From: Symbiotaphrina buchneri
Taxonomy: Eukaryota; Ascomycota; Symbiotaphrinales; Symbiotaphrinaceae
DNA length: 64,000 bases
Reading direction: 5' to 3'
Assembly (NCBI GenBank): GCA_001599915.1
Contig: BCIG01000005.1
Span: forward strand, 124,001 to 188,000
A program made the translations under genes and the position numbers. The notes beneath the pieces are model-generated. The model was not told where the DNA came from. It saw nothing but the letters and a program-made list of their open reading frames with translations, and ran no database searches. Positions 36,001-46,655 of the stretch are shown piece after piece (the stretch's first letter is position 1; every line of letters starts with the position of its first letter).

Positions 36001-38253
36001 TGCCTCCGGATGTCCCCGCAGATGGAGTGGAAGATCCCTGTCTCCAAGTGAAGGAAGACCGAGGACAAGGAAACGATGGTTGCCAAACTTCCTATATAAT
36101 CGACATGTAGGCTCAGATTTGATAGGTTTGAGCTGGAAACTGAGAAGAGGTCCATCCTTCGAGTTATTGAACAAGATATCACCACTGTACATAGCCTGAC
36201 CGTCATTTTTTGCTGCTTCTTCCCAAGCTCGAACGCTACTTGGCTCCGGGGCAATCCTGCCTTTTTCCTTTGCCAAACTTGATACTTTCGCCCACAAACG
36301 GTCGTAGTCATCGAGATCATGGATCTCTTCTAAATGACTTCTGTTCACCGTTAAAGAAGATCCAAAGGTCATCCTCTGAATCTCGTATTGTGCACGGAAC
36401 GGTATTCCATATAATGCTTCAGACATATAATCCTCTGTCAAGAGCTTGTGTTAGCAAAGAAAGCCCCATTCAGGGATGTCTCAGAAATAATTTCATGACT
36501 TCTGCACGGAGTCCTGACAGGCTTTGATACAGAGCGCGCATTTTAAGGTCACGATGTTGAAACATTAGTGTTTAAAGGAACTTCGGGAATCACGTACGGA
36601 ATGGAGTCTCTTTCTTCAACTTCGCCGTTATGCTGTCTTTGAAGACGAGCTTTTCTCTTTTCACATTGTGAGACTCTGAGAACGAGTCTGGTAACTTAGT
36701 ATCGCCTTCCTGCAAGCCCTCTAATGTCATGCTTGACATTGCTTGAGAGAGGTCAGACTTCTGCTCCTGTTCAATAATGGAGGTTAATTCTGAAATCGCA
36801 TTAACATCCTGGGTATCGAATTCGTCATAGAGATCATCTTCAACGTGAGTTCTGGCTGCTTGAACGTTTCTCTCCCCTGTCCCTACCTCAGTTTGGTCCA
36901 AAGAAGCATACATGTCGTCGTCCGAGATCGCTTCTGTCACATCTGTCTCGTAGCCGGTATTAGGTCGGAGACTAAACGTCGAGGATCCAGTGTTGAAACT
37001 AGCACCAATATCAGATATCGCGCCAAAAGACTGGCTTGAAACATATTCGTCTGTGAACTGAGTTGATGGTTGGGCCACCTGAGACTGGCTGGGAACCCCC
37101 GACAGAACTTGGTATGCGTTCGTCTCCAACAAACGTGAAGGATCCCAGTTGTCAGAACCGCGAAATGGCTTTCTTCGGGATTCTGTGTCTTGCAGGTCGG
37201 TCCATGGCCTCTTCCCTGGAGAAGATTTGAGCACCGGCTTTGGTTCAGAAGGCGGGCTAGACTGTAAAGGCACGTAATCTGTCTCCGATTTCGAAGGAGA
37301 TTTACCACCCCTCACTCTTCTCCGAGTGACATAGCTCTCGGTAGGCGAGGGTGGAGTAGACTGACTGCTGAAGAATTCTTCCTCATCTGGGGTAGAGGGT
37401 CTTGCAGGACTAGGATTATCATTGACAGTCCAAGAACCCGGCATTGTTTGGTACTCAGTATTGCGAGTCTCTCCGGGTGGAGCTTTCGCTGCTGGTTCGT
37501 TCGATCCGTAATAAGAGAGAGGCTTTTTATCGCCAGCTGTCTGCCCACCATGATAAGAAGGCCTTTCGGAGCTCTTACTGCCGGGCAACGGAAGCGGCAA
37601 GGGTGCATATGAGGAAGGCCCTCCTAGCTCGCTTTCCGCTTCGACGTCAAGTCTTGGGTAAATCGCTTGGTCATTACCGTTATATCTTGAGAATCCTACT
37701 GACCCGCAAACATTTGAGCTGCTAGTCTCTTGCTTGATCTGTCCTGGTGCTAGAGTGGAGTCCGCCGCAGAATCGAAAGCGGCTCCGAGAGATGACGTCC
37801 TGCCGAAGACAATGGAATGACGAGCTTTTGCTTTAGAACGATCAACTGCTGGCCGTGATTTCTCATCAAGCACGTCCCACAGATAGTCCAATAACCAGGC
37901 AGAATGTTGTTCCGTAATATGCTTCTTATCAAGAAATGGTCCCGCGAGGAGGTAGGTAGCGTACCGGGCTCTTGATGGGGCTTGTAGACCCATTGAGACC
38001 CCCATTGGCGCAAAAGAGCCCGAGCATTCTTTTCGAAGTCGGTCACTATCCGGTTCAACGCTTCCTCATCCTTGAAATAAAGAAACTTGATCCGGCTGGC
38101 GCATTGTATGCTCTTCTTCGGCCCGCGGAGAGTCTTGGAAGGCGATGAGTTGGGAGTGTGCACCGGCAGTGTTAGATTCCACCTCGCGTTGAGCCTGTGG
38201 ATGATGGCATTGATTCGCTCGTCCGCCTTGGATGGAGTTATTGGAGAAGTCAT
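33031..38253 (-). CDS. RNA-dependent RNA polymerase (QDE-1/SAD-1 family)
   Basis: Large cellular RdRP of RNA silencing, about 1556 residues. Exons on the minus strand, as read: 38253-37990, 37924-36598, 36434-35634, 35511-35417, 35364-34828, 34773-34489, 34441-34325 and 34275-33031. The catalytic motif GGDYDGDK is at about 1135-1142, immediately before an intron. Other family blocks are GKIMNDGCASMSIQVAWAI, GRSAYCYGVPDPLGVLEEGE and LPSDIQKRKAVFHPAL. Residues about 90-500 are Ser/Pro/Asp-rich and probably disordered. Introns 1 and 2 are the weakest: intron 1 (37925-37989) has a GTCTAC donor, and the 163-nt intron 2 could hide a small exon. An ambiguous base sits at 34865. By family knowledge it makes dsRNA for Dicer. 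Confidence 0.9.
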
Positions 38254-38299
38254 CGAGTCATGGACACCTCAAAGACGCATACACCAAGGTCTTAGCGAG

Positions 38300-38341
38300 G
38301 GCGGTGAACTGTGGGCGGTGAATTGTAGGCGGTGAATTGTA
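38300..38341. repeat. Minisatellite, 3 x 14 bp, in the RdRP promoter
   Basis: Three tandem 14-base units: ggcggtgaactgtg once, then ggcggtgaattgta twice. The array lies about 47-88 bases upstream of the RdRP ATG, so it is in the 5' UTR or core promoter. A 6-bp cagcct repeat (three units) follows near 38384-38401. Confidence 0.85.
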
Positions 38342-38401
38342 GTAATTGTCAAGATCACATCTTGATCTTTAACGTGGATATGCTCAGCCTCAGCCTCAGC
38401 C

Positions 38402-39677
38402 TTGCGAAGAATGTGGGCGCACAAACAGGTGACAGTAACTGATAAACAGGGCGCAAAGACCAATGCAACTACTGAATGAAGGACAAAGTCGTTCCGCAAT
38501 TATCGTGTCTACGCAAGCGCATCACAGAGCAACAATTGAGCAACTGGGTAGTATCATGTCGATCGGAACTCCAATTTGAAGCTCGGCGGCAACGGATTCG
38601 TCGCACCGTCCGATGTTGACTGCTGACGAGCCAAGCTTTGGACCGCATGCTTGACATCCCGCATCGCCGCGATGGAGCGCTAAGGCTGAGCACTAGAGGA
38701 TGATCCCGCCGCCAGTTTATCTTCCACCAATTAATGTCAACGGTTGATCCATAAGGCAGACAGTGCCTTAGACAGGCGCCCAATTCTCTGCTACTGCACG
38801 GTTTTTGACCGAAGACGACTTTTACTGATCGATATTCCCTTGTGCATACCTTATATTGGAAGAATATTACTACGAACTTACATCCAACATGAGTCTGCGG
38901 AATGACAGGTACGAAATTTCAACAAGCTTGCCAAGCCTGTAACGTTGCAAATACGATATCTCCAAGGAAACAATGTACTCGTACCTTAAGGTTGAGCAAT
39001 GTTGTTAGCTGGTAATTGTACGAATACGGAGGCACGGGATGTGTTTCAGCGGGAACCGTGGTTTGGCCATCCGGTCAAGCATTGTCCGTGCAATTTCATC
39101 CTGTCTCATGAAGGACCGACTACCTCAGCTTGGCAATCATTTGCGAACGGGTGTCGGCCCCCGCAAACAGAGCACCAATGGTAATCGCTCGTCCTTCCAT
39201 GCGATCCGTTCCGAATGTCACCAGATCTGCCCACGTCATGCACCAGTCCGTTGCTCCCACTACTCTGGGAGCAGCGTCTACGTATGAGGTAAGATTGGGA
39301 ACTCTCAAGGGGCAAAAGCGACCCACTAGGCTCTATCTTCTGGTGCGGGGCTGAAGGATCTCCAATATCCAATCCCCGCATCAGGGAGAACGCTACCCAG
39401 GGAAGGCTGAGTCGGGACTCGGAAGTTGGGGGAGCTCTCGAACTACAAATCATTTGACTGACCAACGTTGCATTCATGTCTCTGTTGCCTTACAAGTCCT
39501 CCGCATCTCCGATTAGCCAGCATTGTGCTTTTTCCGATTCTTTGCTATATATCAAGCCCCCGACTCCATGCGGTCACCATTTTATTACAACAAAATTTGA
39601 AGCTCATTCCAATACCGTTCACATTTGAAGACAAGTCATACTTAATTTAGCCACCGATTTTGCTTAATATTGTGGGC
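38402..39677. other. Divergent intergenic region, RdRP / GH71
   Basis: About 1.3 kb upstream of both genes. Small frames on both strands overlap one another and resemble nothing known. The last 150 bases before the GH71 start are AT-rich with a tatat run near 39545, consistent with a promoter. Confidence 0.5.
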
Positions 39678-41094
39678 ATGTGGATCGACGGTGTGTGTTT
39701 TACTGCCCTTGCAGTCATTCTCAGCGGGCACCTAGCAGCGGCCCAGAAATACGTTTTTGCTCATTATGTGGCATGTACCCAACACTACTTTGATATTGTG
39801 TTGTCTTCTCTGATAGTATGTAGCTGGGAAATTCGGCCGGGTTTGCTGTTAGCGATTTTTCGGAGGACATAGAACTTGCTCAGGCAGCACTCATCGATGC
39901 TTTCGCTCTTGACATTGCTCCGAATGATGGCAATAACGCGGCGTCGCTCTCGAACTTCTTCACCGCAGCCAATGACCTAGGCTTCAAACTGTTCTTCTCC
40001 TTTGATTACAACTCTGATGGCGTATGGACCGTCGACGAAGTTGTCAGCCTGCTTCAGGAATACCAGACAAACGGAGCCTACTTCCAGTACGAGGAAAGAC
40101 CCCTTGTGAGCACTTTTGAGGGCGGACCTGAATCTGCAGATTGGACCTCCATCAAGGAACAGACTGACAACATTTTCTTCATCCCGGAATGGTCCGATCA
40201 GGGTACAAGCGTTGCCAGTAACTCTGTGGTAGATGGCGCTTTCTCTTGGGATGCGTGGCCAACCGGCGCATCTAACATGACCACGTCCAATGATGAAGCT
40301 TATATGAGTGCTCTGGGTTCGAAGCCATATATGATGCCTGTCAGCCCCTGGTTCTATACAAACCTCCCAACATATTCTAAAAATTGGTTATGGAGAGGTG
40401 ACTCGCTGTGGAACGATCGATGGAATCAGGTTTTCGACTTGAGCCCTGCTCTAGTGGAGGTAAGCTCCTGTCATGCAGGAGGGACGCCTAGAATCTTCAT
40501 CTGATGACTGAGCTTTGACAGATCATCACATGGAATGACTACGGCGAATCCCACTACATTGGTCCTTTGCACAGCAACGAAGGTCTCACGGCGCAATATG
40601 GGGGAGCTCCATTTGATTATGCCGCAAACATGCCTCACGACGGCTGGCGCACCTTCCTTCCGTACCTCATTGATACCTACAAGAGCGGCTCCGCCTCTAT
40701 CTCAACGGAAGCCGTGATTGTCTGGTACCGAGAAACGCCCGCGACCGAGTGTAACGCAGATGGCACTGTATGCAATGATGCTAGTTACCAGACCGCTCTG
40801 CCGCCCCAGGAATGTGCTGAGGACGGGGTATTCTTCCAAGCGCTACTAGCATCTGATGCCACCATCACCGTTTCCATTGGCAGCTATTCGCAGACCTTCC
40901 AGGCCACTGGCTCCGGCATCTACTATAACTCATTACCCTTCAATGGAAATTTCGGAGCCGTGACTGTTTCAGTCGCGCATGGAACTACGCCCGGTCCGAG
41001 CGTTACTGGTCCCGACATTTCTGCTACTTGTGAAAATGATGGGTATACCAACTTCAATGCCTGGGTTGGCACGTCATCTACTACTCCTGTATGA
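39678..41094 (+). CDS. Secreted alpha-1,3-glucanase (mutanase), glycoside hydrolase family 71
   Basis: Three exons (39678-39767, 39824-40459, 40522-41094) give about 432 residues. The leader MWIDGVCFTALAVILSGHLA, ending about AAAQ, is a signal peptide. Family 71 features follow: KYVFAHY, FALDIAPNDGNNAASLSNFF, KLFFSFDYNSDGVW, NIFFIPEWSD, GAFSWDAWPTG and IITWNDYGESHYIGP. The C-terminal ~150 residues look like a beta-rich extension with paired cysteines (ATECNADGTVCNDAS). The enzyme hydrolyses alpha-1,3-glucan of fungal walls, in wall remodelling or mycoparasitism. Intron 1 is the least certain: the only in-frame solution gives HYLGNSAGF where relatives usually have HYMVGN. The frame starts further up only with a TTG, so the ATG at 39678 is chosen. 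Confidence 0.9.
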
Positions 41095-41545
41095 TAAATG
41101 GGGAAAATTTTGGAGAAGCTACCAGTTAGTGTATATAACCCATGGGGCGATTTGGACAATTATCCTTTGAGCTCAATCAAACAAAAAGAGCATGCATTAT
41201 CTTCGCGGTCAAACACTTTGTCTGCAAGACTACATAAAGAAAGGCATTCAGAGAATGTCTCATCTATGCAACTGCCCCTCCCCCGCTTTCACCGTTGTCT
41301 CGGGATCTGTGCAGATTCGGACTCTGCCCCTCTTCCCTTGATGTACTACAACCCAACTCATGGATCGAACATTCTGTACCTTATAGAAGGCAGACCCTAT
41401 CAATGATTCTACTAAACCGATTCTCTTCCTGTTCCTCTCGCATCTTTAACGCTGACATCTTGTTCATACTTATGCACAATGCAGGCTGACGCCGAAATAT
41501 CAAATTCCGCCAGCGCACTTCCCGCAGCACAGCGAGTCCAGCGTC
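41095..41545. other. Intergenic region, GH71 / membrane protein
   Basis: About 450 bases of 3'-flanking and promoter DNA between two plus-strand genes. No further gene seen. Confidence 0.55.
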
Positions 41546-42919
41546 ATGGACGGATATCGATCTCCATCACCACCGTCCTCTTCGAACAACTCGGCAGGCT
41601 TTCCCAACAGACGACGCAACATACTCAGATTATTTGGGCTGATCGTGTTAACCCATTTGACAATAATCGGCTCCCTTGTATTAAGTGGTGCGCTGTCACT
41701 GCAACACGAGATGCCGAAATATGCCGTGGGCGGCATTACGGTACTATTCGCTCTGATCCTTCTCGTCGGACTGGTTGTGGAGTTGGGGAGTCATCGGGGA
41801 TGTGGGACAGTCTTCAGGAACAGATGGCGGAGGAGCGTGGAACGAAGGAAGCAAGGCAAGAAGGGGAAATTGTGGAAAGAGAGAGAAGGAGAGGATCTGG
41901 AGCAAGGATTGAAAGAGGCAGAGGCCATACTAGAGAAACTCAAGAATGGGGATATCGGCCTGATGTATCCGAACGGCAAGGATATCGAGCCGACAGACCC
42001 AAACGACCGGCTGAACCAACCATCCTGGATCAACTTCTCGCGAAAGCCCAGCTTTACAAGAGAGTCACTGGTCTTGGGGAGACATGGCCGGGAACGACTG
42101 CCAGATCCGCATTATCCTCCACCTACCGGAAATGATATTTATAAAGTGACGGAGTTGCCACGGGCACCGGGACCTGTATATTCGCCTGCGGCTTTGGCTT
42201 GTCTCAGATATGGGTATTGTCAGGGCTGGGCGAAATCACAACAAGAAATCGTGCAGCGGAATCCTAAGGGCTTAAAGGAGGCTGGTCATGGACCTTTACC
42301 TTCCACACCGTCACCCGCGCTGCTTCGACCTGAGAAAGGCCAAGATGAGGGCCTTGCGCAAAGGACGAGTGTAGACAGCTTACACCGAATACGACGAAAG
42401 CCTGTTCCCCAGCGTTTAGGACGTGGCGGTACTCCAATTCAAGGTAATGGCGCTGCGCAGCGACATAATACTGGCCTTGGGACAGCTAGACCACCGGCAT
42501 CAGCGACGGAAAGTGTCCAGTCGTTGACACAGCTGGCGAGAGCATTTCCGGTTGATGGCTCGCCAATAGAACTCTCATCACCTTCCTCTTTCCGCGCTGC
42601 TGATGCTTTCTCGCCTGAGCACTGGCCCCTTAAAACCAGCGCAGGTCTCAATGGACCTCATCATTCGGCCGTTGTAGACAATTTTGCCGAAGAAGGACGT
42701 CCTGAACCCAGCAAGGGACGGCCTTCATCAGAAGCGCGTCACAGGGAAAAGGGTATCACGGCTAGAAGTCCCTCGGAGTTTTGCCGCCGAAACGATAGTA
42801 CAATAATCGAACAGGAAGAGGGAAACAACAAAGAGATAGAGGATCCATATGCACATGGACGAAAAGTGCATTTGACGCAATACCAAGCATATAGGCCGGA
42901 ATTTGCACAGATCAAATGA
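41546..42919 (+). CDS. Predicted two-helix membrane protein of unknown function
   Basis: Intronless, 457 residues. After a Ser/Pro/Asn-rich leader, two hydrophobic segments follow closely: LFGLIVLTHLTIIGSLVLSG (about 29-48) and AVGGITVLFALILLVGLVVE (about 60-79). A basic, helical stretch (RNRWRRSVERRKQGKKGKLW) then precedes an acidic coiled-coil-like segment (EDLEQGLKEAEAILEKLKNG). A conserved-looking block (PDPHYPPPTGNDIYKVTELP, then PVYSPAALACLRYGYCQGWA) and a disordered Ser/Pro-rich tail complete it. Both termini are probably cytosolic, given the hairpin and the positive flank. I recognise no family function. Confidence 0.75.
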   Translation: MDGYRSPSPPSSSNNSAGFPNRRRNILRLFGLIVLTHLTIIGSLVLSGALSLQHEMPKYAVGGITVLFALILLVGLVVELGSHRGCGTVFRNRWRRSVERRKQGKKGKLWKEREGEDLEQGLKEAEAILEKLKNGDIGLMYPNGKDIEPTDPNDRLNQPSWINFSRKPSFTRESLVLGRHGRERLPDPHYPPPTGNDIYKVTELPRAPGPVYSPAALACLRYGYCQGWAKSQQEIVQRNPKGLKEAGHGPLPSTPSPALLRPEKGQDEGLAQRTSVDSLHRIRRKPVPQRLGRGGTPIQGNGAAQRHNTGLGTARPPASATESVQSLTQLARAFPVDGSPIELSSPSSFRAADAFSPEHWPLKTSAGLNGPHHSAVVDNFAEEGRPEPSKGRPSSEARHREKGITARSPSEFCRRNDSTIIEQEEGNNKEIEDPYAHGRKVHLTQYQAYRPEFAQIK

Positions 42920-43326
42920 GGTCTTCCGGTCAAGAACTATAAGGAAGAAGGGCCTCGGGAAGTATATGAGCTCCATACTCGAACGGCGTGCAATGTCAAG
43001 ACATATTGAAACAAATTGGCGCATGAATAATGTTATCACTTTGCTATCCCATACCCGCCGAAGAGTTATCCCGATATCTTTCATGATAAGGAGGTTCGCT
43101 ACAATCTCGTTCGCCTGCCCCTGTCGAGTCGGAGATAAGCTTAGGGGTAAAAGAGCTTTAGCGCGGTTCGGGAAGTCTCTCCGCGGCCGAACTGTCGTTG
43201 ATGACGCCGAAAGCGGCCAGAGTTGCAACATATCCGGGGAAGCTTCCTGCCATCTTCAACCTCTTCCAACACCCACCAGAACGCCGAATTCCCTGATTCA
43301 AGCCTTGGGACTCGTGCAAACTGCGC
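42920..43326. other. Intergenic region upstream of the M18 aminopeptidase
   Basis: About 400 bases between two plus-strand genes, holding terminator and promoter sequence. No gene is supported. Confidence 0.55.
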
Positions 43327-45026
43327 ATGTTTGACTGGCAGACCTATATTATGACTCGGCGACTTCCTACGACGTCGTCGCAAGTTAGCCTTCCAGTGCG
43401 CAACCTTGGCCGAAGCGAAGCTGCCATGCCGCCGCAGGACGTCAGCTACGAACCAGAGCAGCTGCAGCAGCACACCACTTCGTCTCGCACCCGACGGGAG
43501 CTTGACCTCAGCTATTATACCAAAGGCTTTGTGAACTTTCTCCGCGAGAATCCTACCGTCTTCCATGCCGTGGATGGCTTCTCTAAACAGCTCGAGGAGA
43601 ATGGCTTCACCCACCTCTCTGCGCGGGAAAGCTGGGCGCATAAGCTACAGAAAGGGAAGAGCTACTATACTACACGCAATGGCAGTTCCTTGATCGCCTT
43701 CACCATTGGTGAGGATTATGAGCCAGGGAATGGCGCCGGTATCATTGCGGGGCATATCGATGCTTTGACCGCGAAGCTGAAGCCCATCCCAACTCTGCAG
43801 AACAAGGCCGGCTTCGTGCAATTGGGCGTCGCGCCGTATGCTGGATCACTGAACAACACTTGGTGGGATAGAGATCTGGCCGTTGGTGGTAGGGTGCTTG
43901 TTAAGGACAAGAAGACGGGCAAGATAGAATCAAAGCTGGTCAAACTGGACTGGCCAAGTAAGCACATCTTGCGACCATTGTGCGATCTATGAAAGGCTTA
44001 CCGCTGTGCAGTTGCTAAGATTCCTACGCTTGCTCCTCATTTTGGTGCCCCATCTGCCGGTCCGTTCAACAAAGAGACTCAAATGGTACCGATCATTGGA
44101 TTGGACAACTCGGACCTGTCGAAGAAGGATGAGAGCGAATCCTTCAAGACCTCAGCTCTGCTTGGTGGCGAAGGTTCTTTTGCTAGCACGCAACCAGAGA
44201 GATTGGTCAAGGCTATTGCTGGCGAGCTCAGCATACATGATTGTACGTAAATTGGTCTCGCCATGTGACAATTGCTTTCTCTACTAACACTGTATTAGAT
44301 AGCAGCATTCTCAGCTGGGAGCTGGAGCTGTATGATGTTCAACCTGCGACGGTCGGCGGCTTGGAGAAGGAGTTCATTTATGCTGGCCGGATTGACGACA
44401 AACTCTGCTCGTATTCCGCTGTGGAAGCTTTGATAGCGTCGGAACCTTCTTCATCTCCGGGTATCATAAAGGTTGCTGCTTTGTTTGATGACGAAGAAAT
44501 TGGCAGCCTGCTCCGACAAGGCGCCAACAGCAACTTCCTCAGCAGCGTTATCGAGCGCATCGTTTCCACCTTCTCCAGCTCATACGGTCCCAATATCCTC
44601 TCCCAGACGTACGCCAACTCATTCCTCGTCTCGGCCGACGTCACTCATGCTGTCAACCCCAACTTCCTTAACGTCTACCTTGAGAATCACGCACCGCGTC
44701 TCAATGTAGGAGTCACGATTTCAGCCGATTCGAATGGACACATGACCACCGACGCCATCTCCACAGGCTTCATGCAGCGGGTTGCGGAGAAGAGCGGATC
44801 GCAGCTTCAGGTCTTCCAGATCAGAAACGACAGTCGAAGTGGCGGCACCGTTGGTCCGATGCTGAGCTCAAAGTTGGGCTTGCGAGCCGTCGATGCGGGT
44901 ATTCCGCAATTGAGCATGCACAGCATCCGCGCCACGACCGGTGCGCTGGATCCTGGCCTGGGCGTTAAGCTGTTCAAGGGTTTCTATGACTACTACGAAG
45001 AGGTGGATGAGGAGTTTGCGCATTAG
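43327..45026 (+). CDS. M18 aminopeptidase, Ape1/Lap4-like
   Basis: Zinc metallo-aminopeptidase of family M18. Three exons (43327-43957, 44012-44242, 44299-45026) give about 529 residues from the first ATG; a second in-frame ATG at 43351 would remove eight residues. The metal-site motif GHIDALTAKLKPI (His about 143, Asp about 145) is the Ape1 form of the family's HxD. FDDEEIGS supplies the catalytic Glu and the next ligand, SADVTHAVNPNF a further one, and LSMHSIRATTG the last His near the C-terminus. In yeast, Ape1 is carried to the vacuole by the Cvt pathway. The N-terminal ~45 residues here are Arg/Ser-rich and could act as a targeting segment, though I do not see a clear Ape1-type propeptide helix. 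Location is therefore inference. Confidence 0.92.
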
Positions 45027-45354
45027 AGGAGGGAAGGTCGCTTGTTGCATATTGCATCTAGCTGCGCGAAACATATAAGACTAAGGCATACCTATATGTA
45101 CTATTTGTGACTTTAGATTGCTGCCTACATTGTCAAGAAATACAATAGATACTCGTCTTCATTTATTCCAGCCCCGACAGTTATCCTGCTTGAGGGCCCA
45201 GCCATACAAATGGATTTGGTGAGCGGCATTCTAGGCTAGAAATTGCTTGGCTGGCAGATTAGTCAGCCACCGCTCATAGAATTAGCGCCCTATCAAAAGC
45301 TCGACCGGAACCTCACCACCAGGAGGTTCGTTTGAACATCCACATACCCCAAGC
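45027..45354. other. Intergenic region, M18 aminopeptidase / bL27m
   Basis: About 330 bases of 3' UTR and promoter DNA. No gene or repeat seen. Confidence 0.55.
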
Positions 45355-46370
45355 ATGCTGCCACGGTTACGGGCGCCCTCGCGGGGCATCCTGCACTCAA
45401 TCCGACCGTGCGGCGCATGCTCAAGTACTACATTGGCACCGATAGCCTCCACTTTCGGGCCTGCCTCCTCTACCAGGTCTCCGGCGGTGGCATGGCAGAG
45501 ACAGAACAAGGGACCAGTGCTGTCGTTCGTCCGGAATGCGTCGCATGCGGCGCAGGGAAGGGCGAATGGGAAGTCTAAGGGACCCGGGAAGAGGTTGGGT
45601 GCGAAGAAGACGGGTGGTAAGTGTCCCTATGCTTCTCATGCAACTACATTCACCAATTGAGCGATCTCGAAAACTTTCCGAGCGGCCTCATTTAAATCCT
45701 TACACGCCGGGTGACTTGGACATTCCATTATTCCATCGCACCCAAAGCGCTGACATATTTTTCCACTGCAGAACAATATGTCATCCCGGGCAACATCATC
45801 TTCCGGCAACGCGGCACGCACTGGTTCCCAGGCGAGAACTGCGCGATGGGGCGGGACCACACCATCTACGCCACAGCGGCCGGCTACGTAAAATACTACA
45901 AGGACCCCTTCAAGCACCCGAAGCGGCAGTACATCGGCGTCGTCTTCGCGCGGGAGGACTCGCTGCCCTACCCGCGCAACGCGCCCCGCAAGCGCCGCCT
46001 CGGCATGTACGCCCTCCCCATGGCCGAGGAGCCCGAGGCCCTGCCCAACGAGCTGATCGTCCAGCGCATGAGGGATATGGAGGCCCAGGTCGGCCCCGAT
46101 GGCGTGGAGATCAAAGAGGCCCCTGTGGAGAAGAGGAAGCGCGGCAGGAGACCGCGGAAGGGCAGGAAGATTAAGTTGGTGTTGAGACCTGGCTATATGT
46201 ATCGTGAGGCGAATTGGCAGATCGGTAGGGCAGCGGAGAGGAAGGGCATCAAAGTGCGACCTTTCAAGCCCAGAGATAGGTGGACGGCATGGAGGAAGTT
46301 GACTGAAAGGAAGAAGAGGGTGGATGAGGCGAGGAGCTTGAGGAGAAAGACTTCTGGCAAGAAGAAGTAG
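45355..46370 (+). CDS. mrp7: Mitochondrial large-subunit ribosomal protein bL27m
   Basis: Two exons (45355-45616, 45772-46370) give about 286 residues. The N-terminus is a mitochondrial presequence, rich in Arg/Ser and low in acids. The bL27 domain starts at [20 protein letters not shown] and runs through [40 protein letters not shown] and [12 protein letters not shown]. Bacterial L27 is about 85 residues; the rest is a fungal C-terminal extension, very basic ([20 protein letters not shown]), as in yeast Mrp7. The 155-nt intron splits the L27 core between GAKKTG and EQYVIPGN, with exact phase. The protein sits near the peptidyl-transferase centre of the mitoribosome. Confidence 0.95.
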
Positions 46371-46655
46371 CGGGTCGATTAAGTTGAGAGATGTACATTA
46401 TCCAGCATCATGACTTTATTGCAGGTTAGGGGAAATCACAGTCAGAGACTACATAGGTGTCTACCAAGGCACTCAGGCTCCAATGAGGTGAACTGCGATT
46501 GCACCAATGATACTATGTCTCCTAAGTGACATGCACAATGCCGAAATCCCCCCATCCGTCATATCCCTGGGTATCAAACGTCCAGCAGATGCAATTCATA
46601 TGCCGCGAAAGCAGTAACAGCTTCAGCTGCGTCATAGACCTTCGTGTATCCACCG

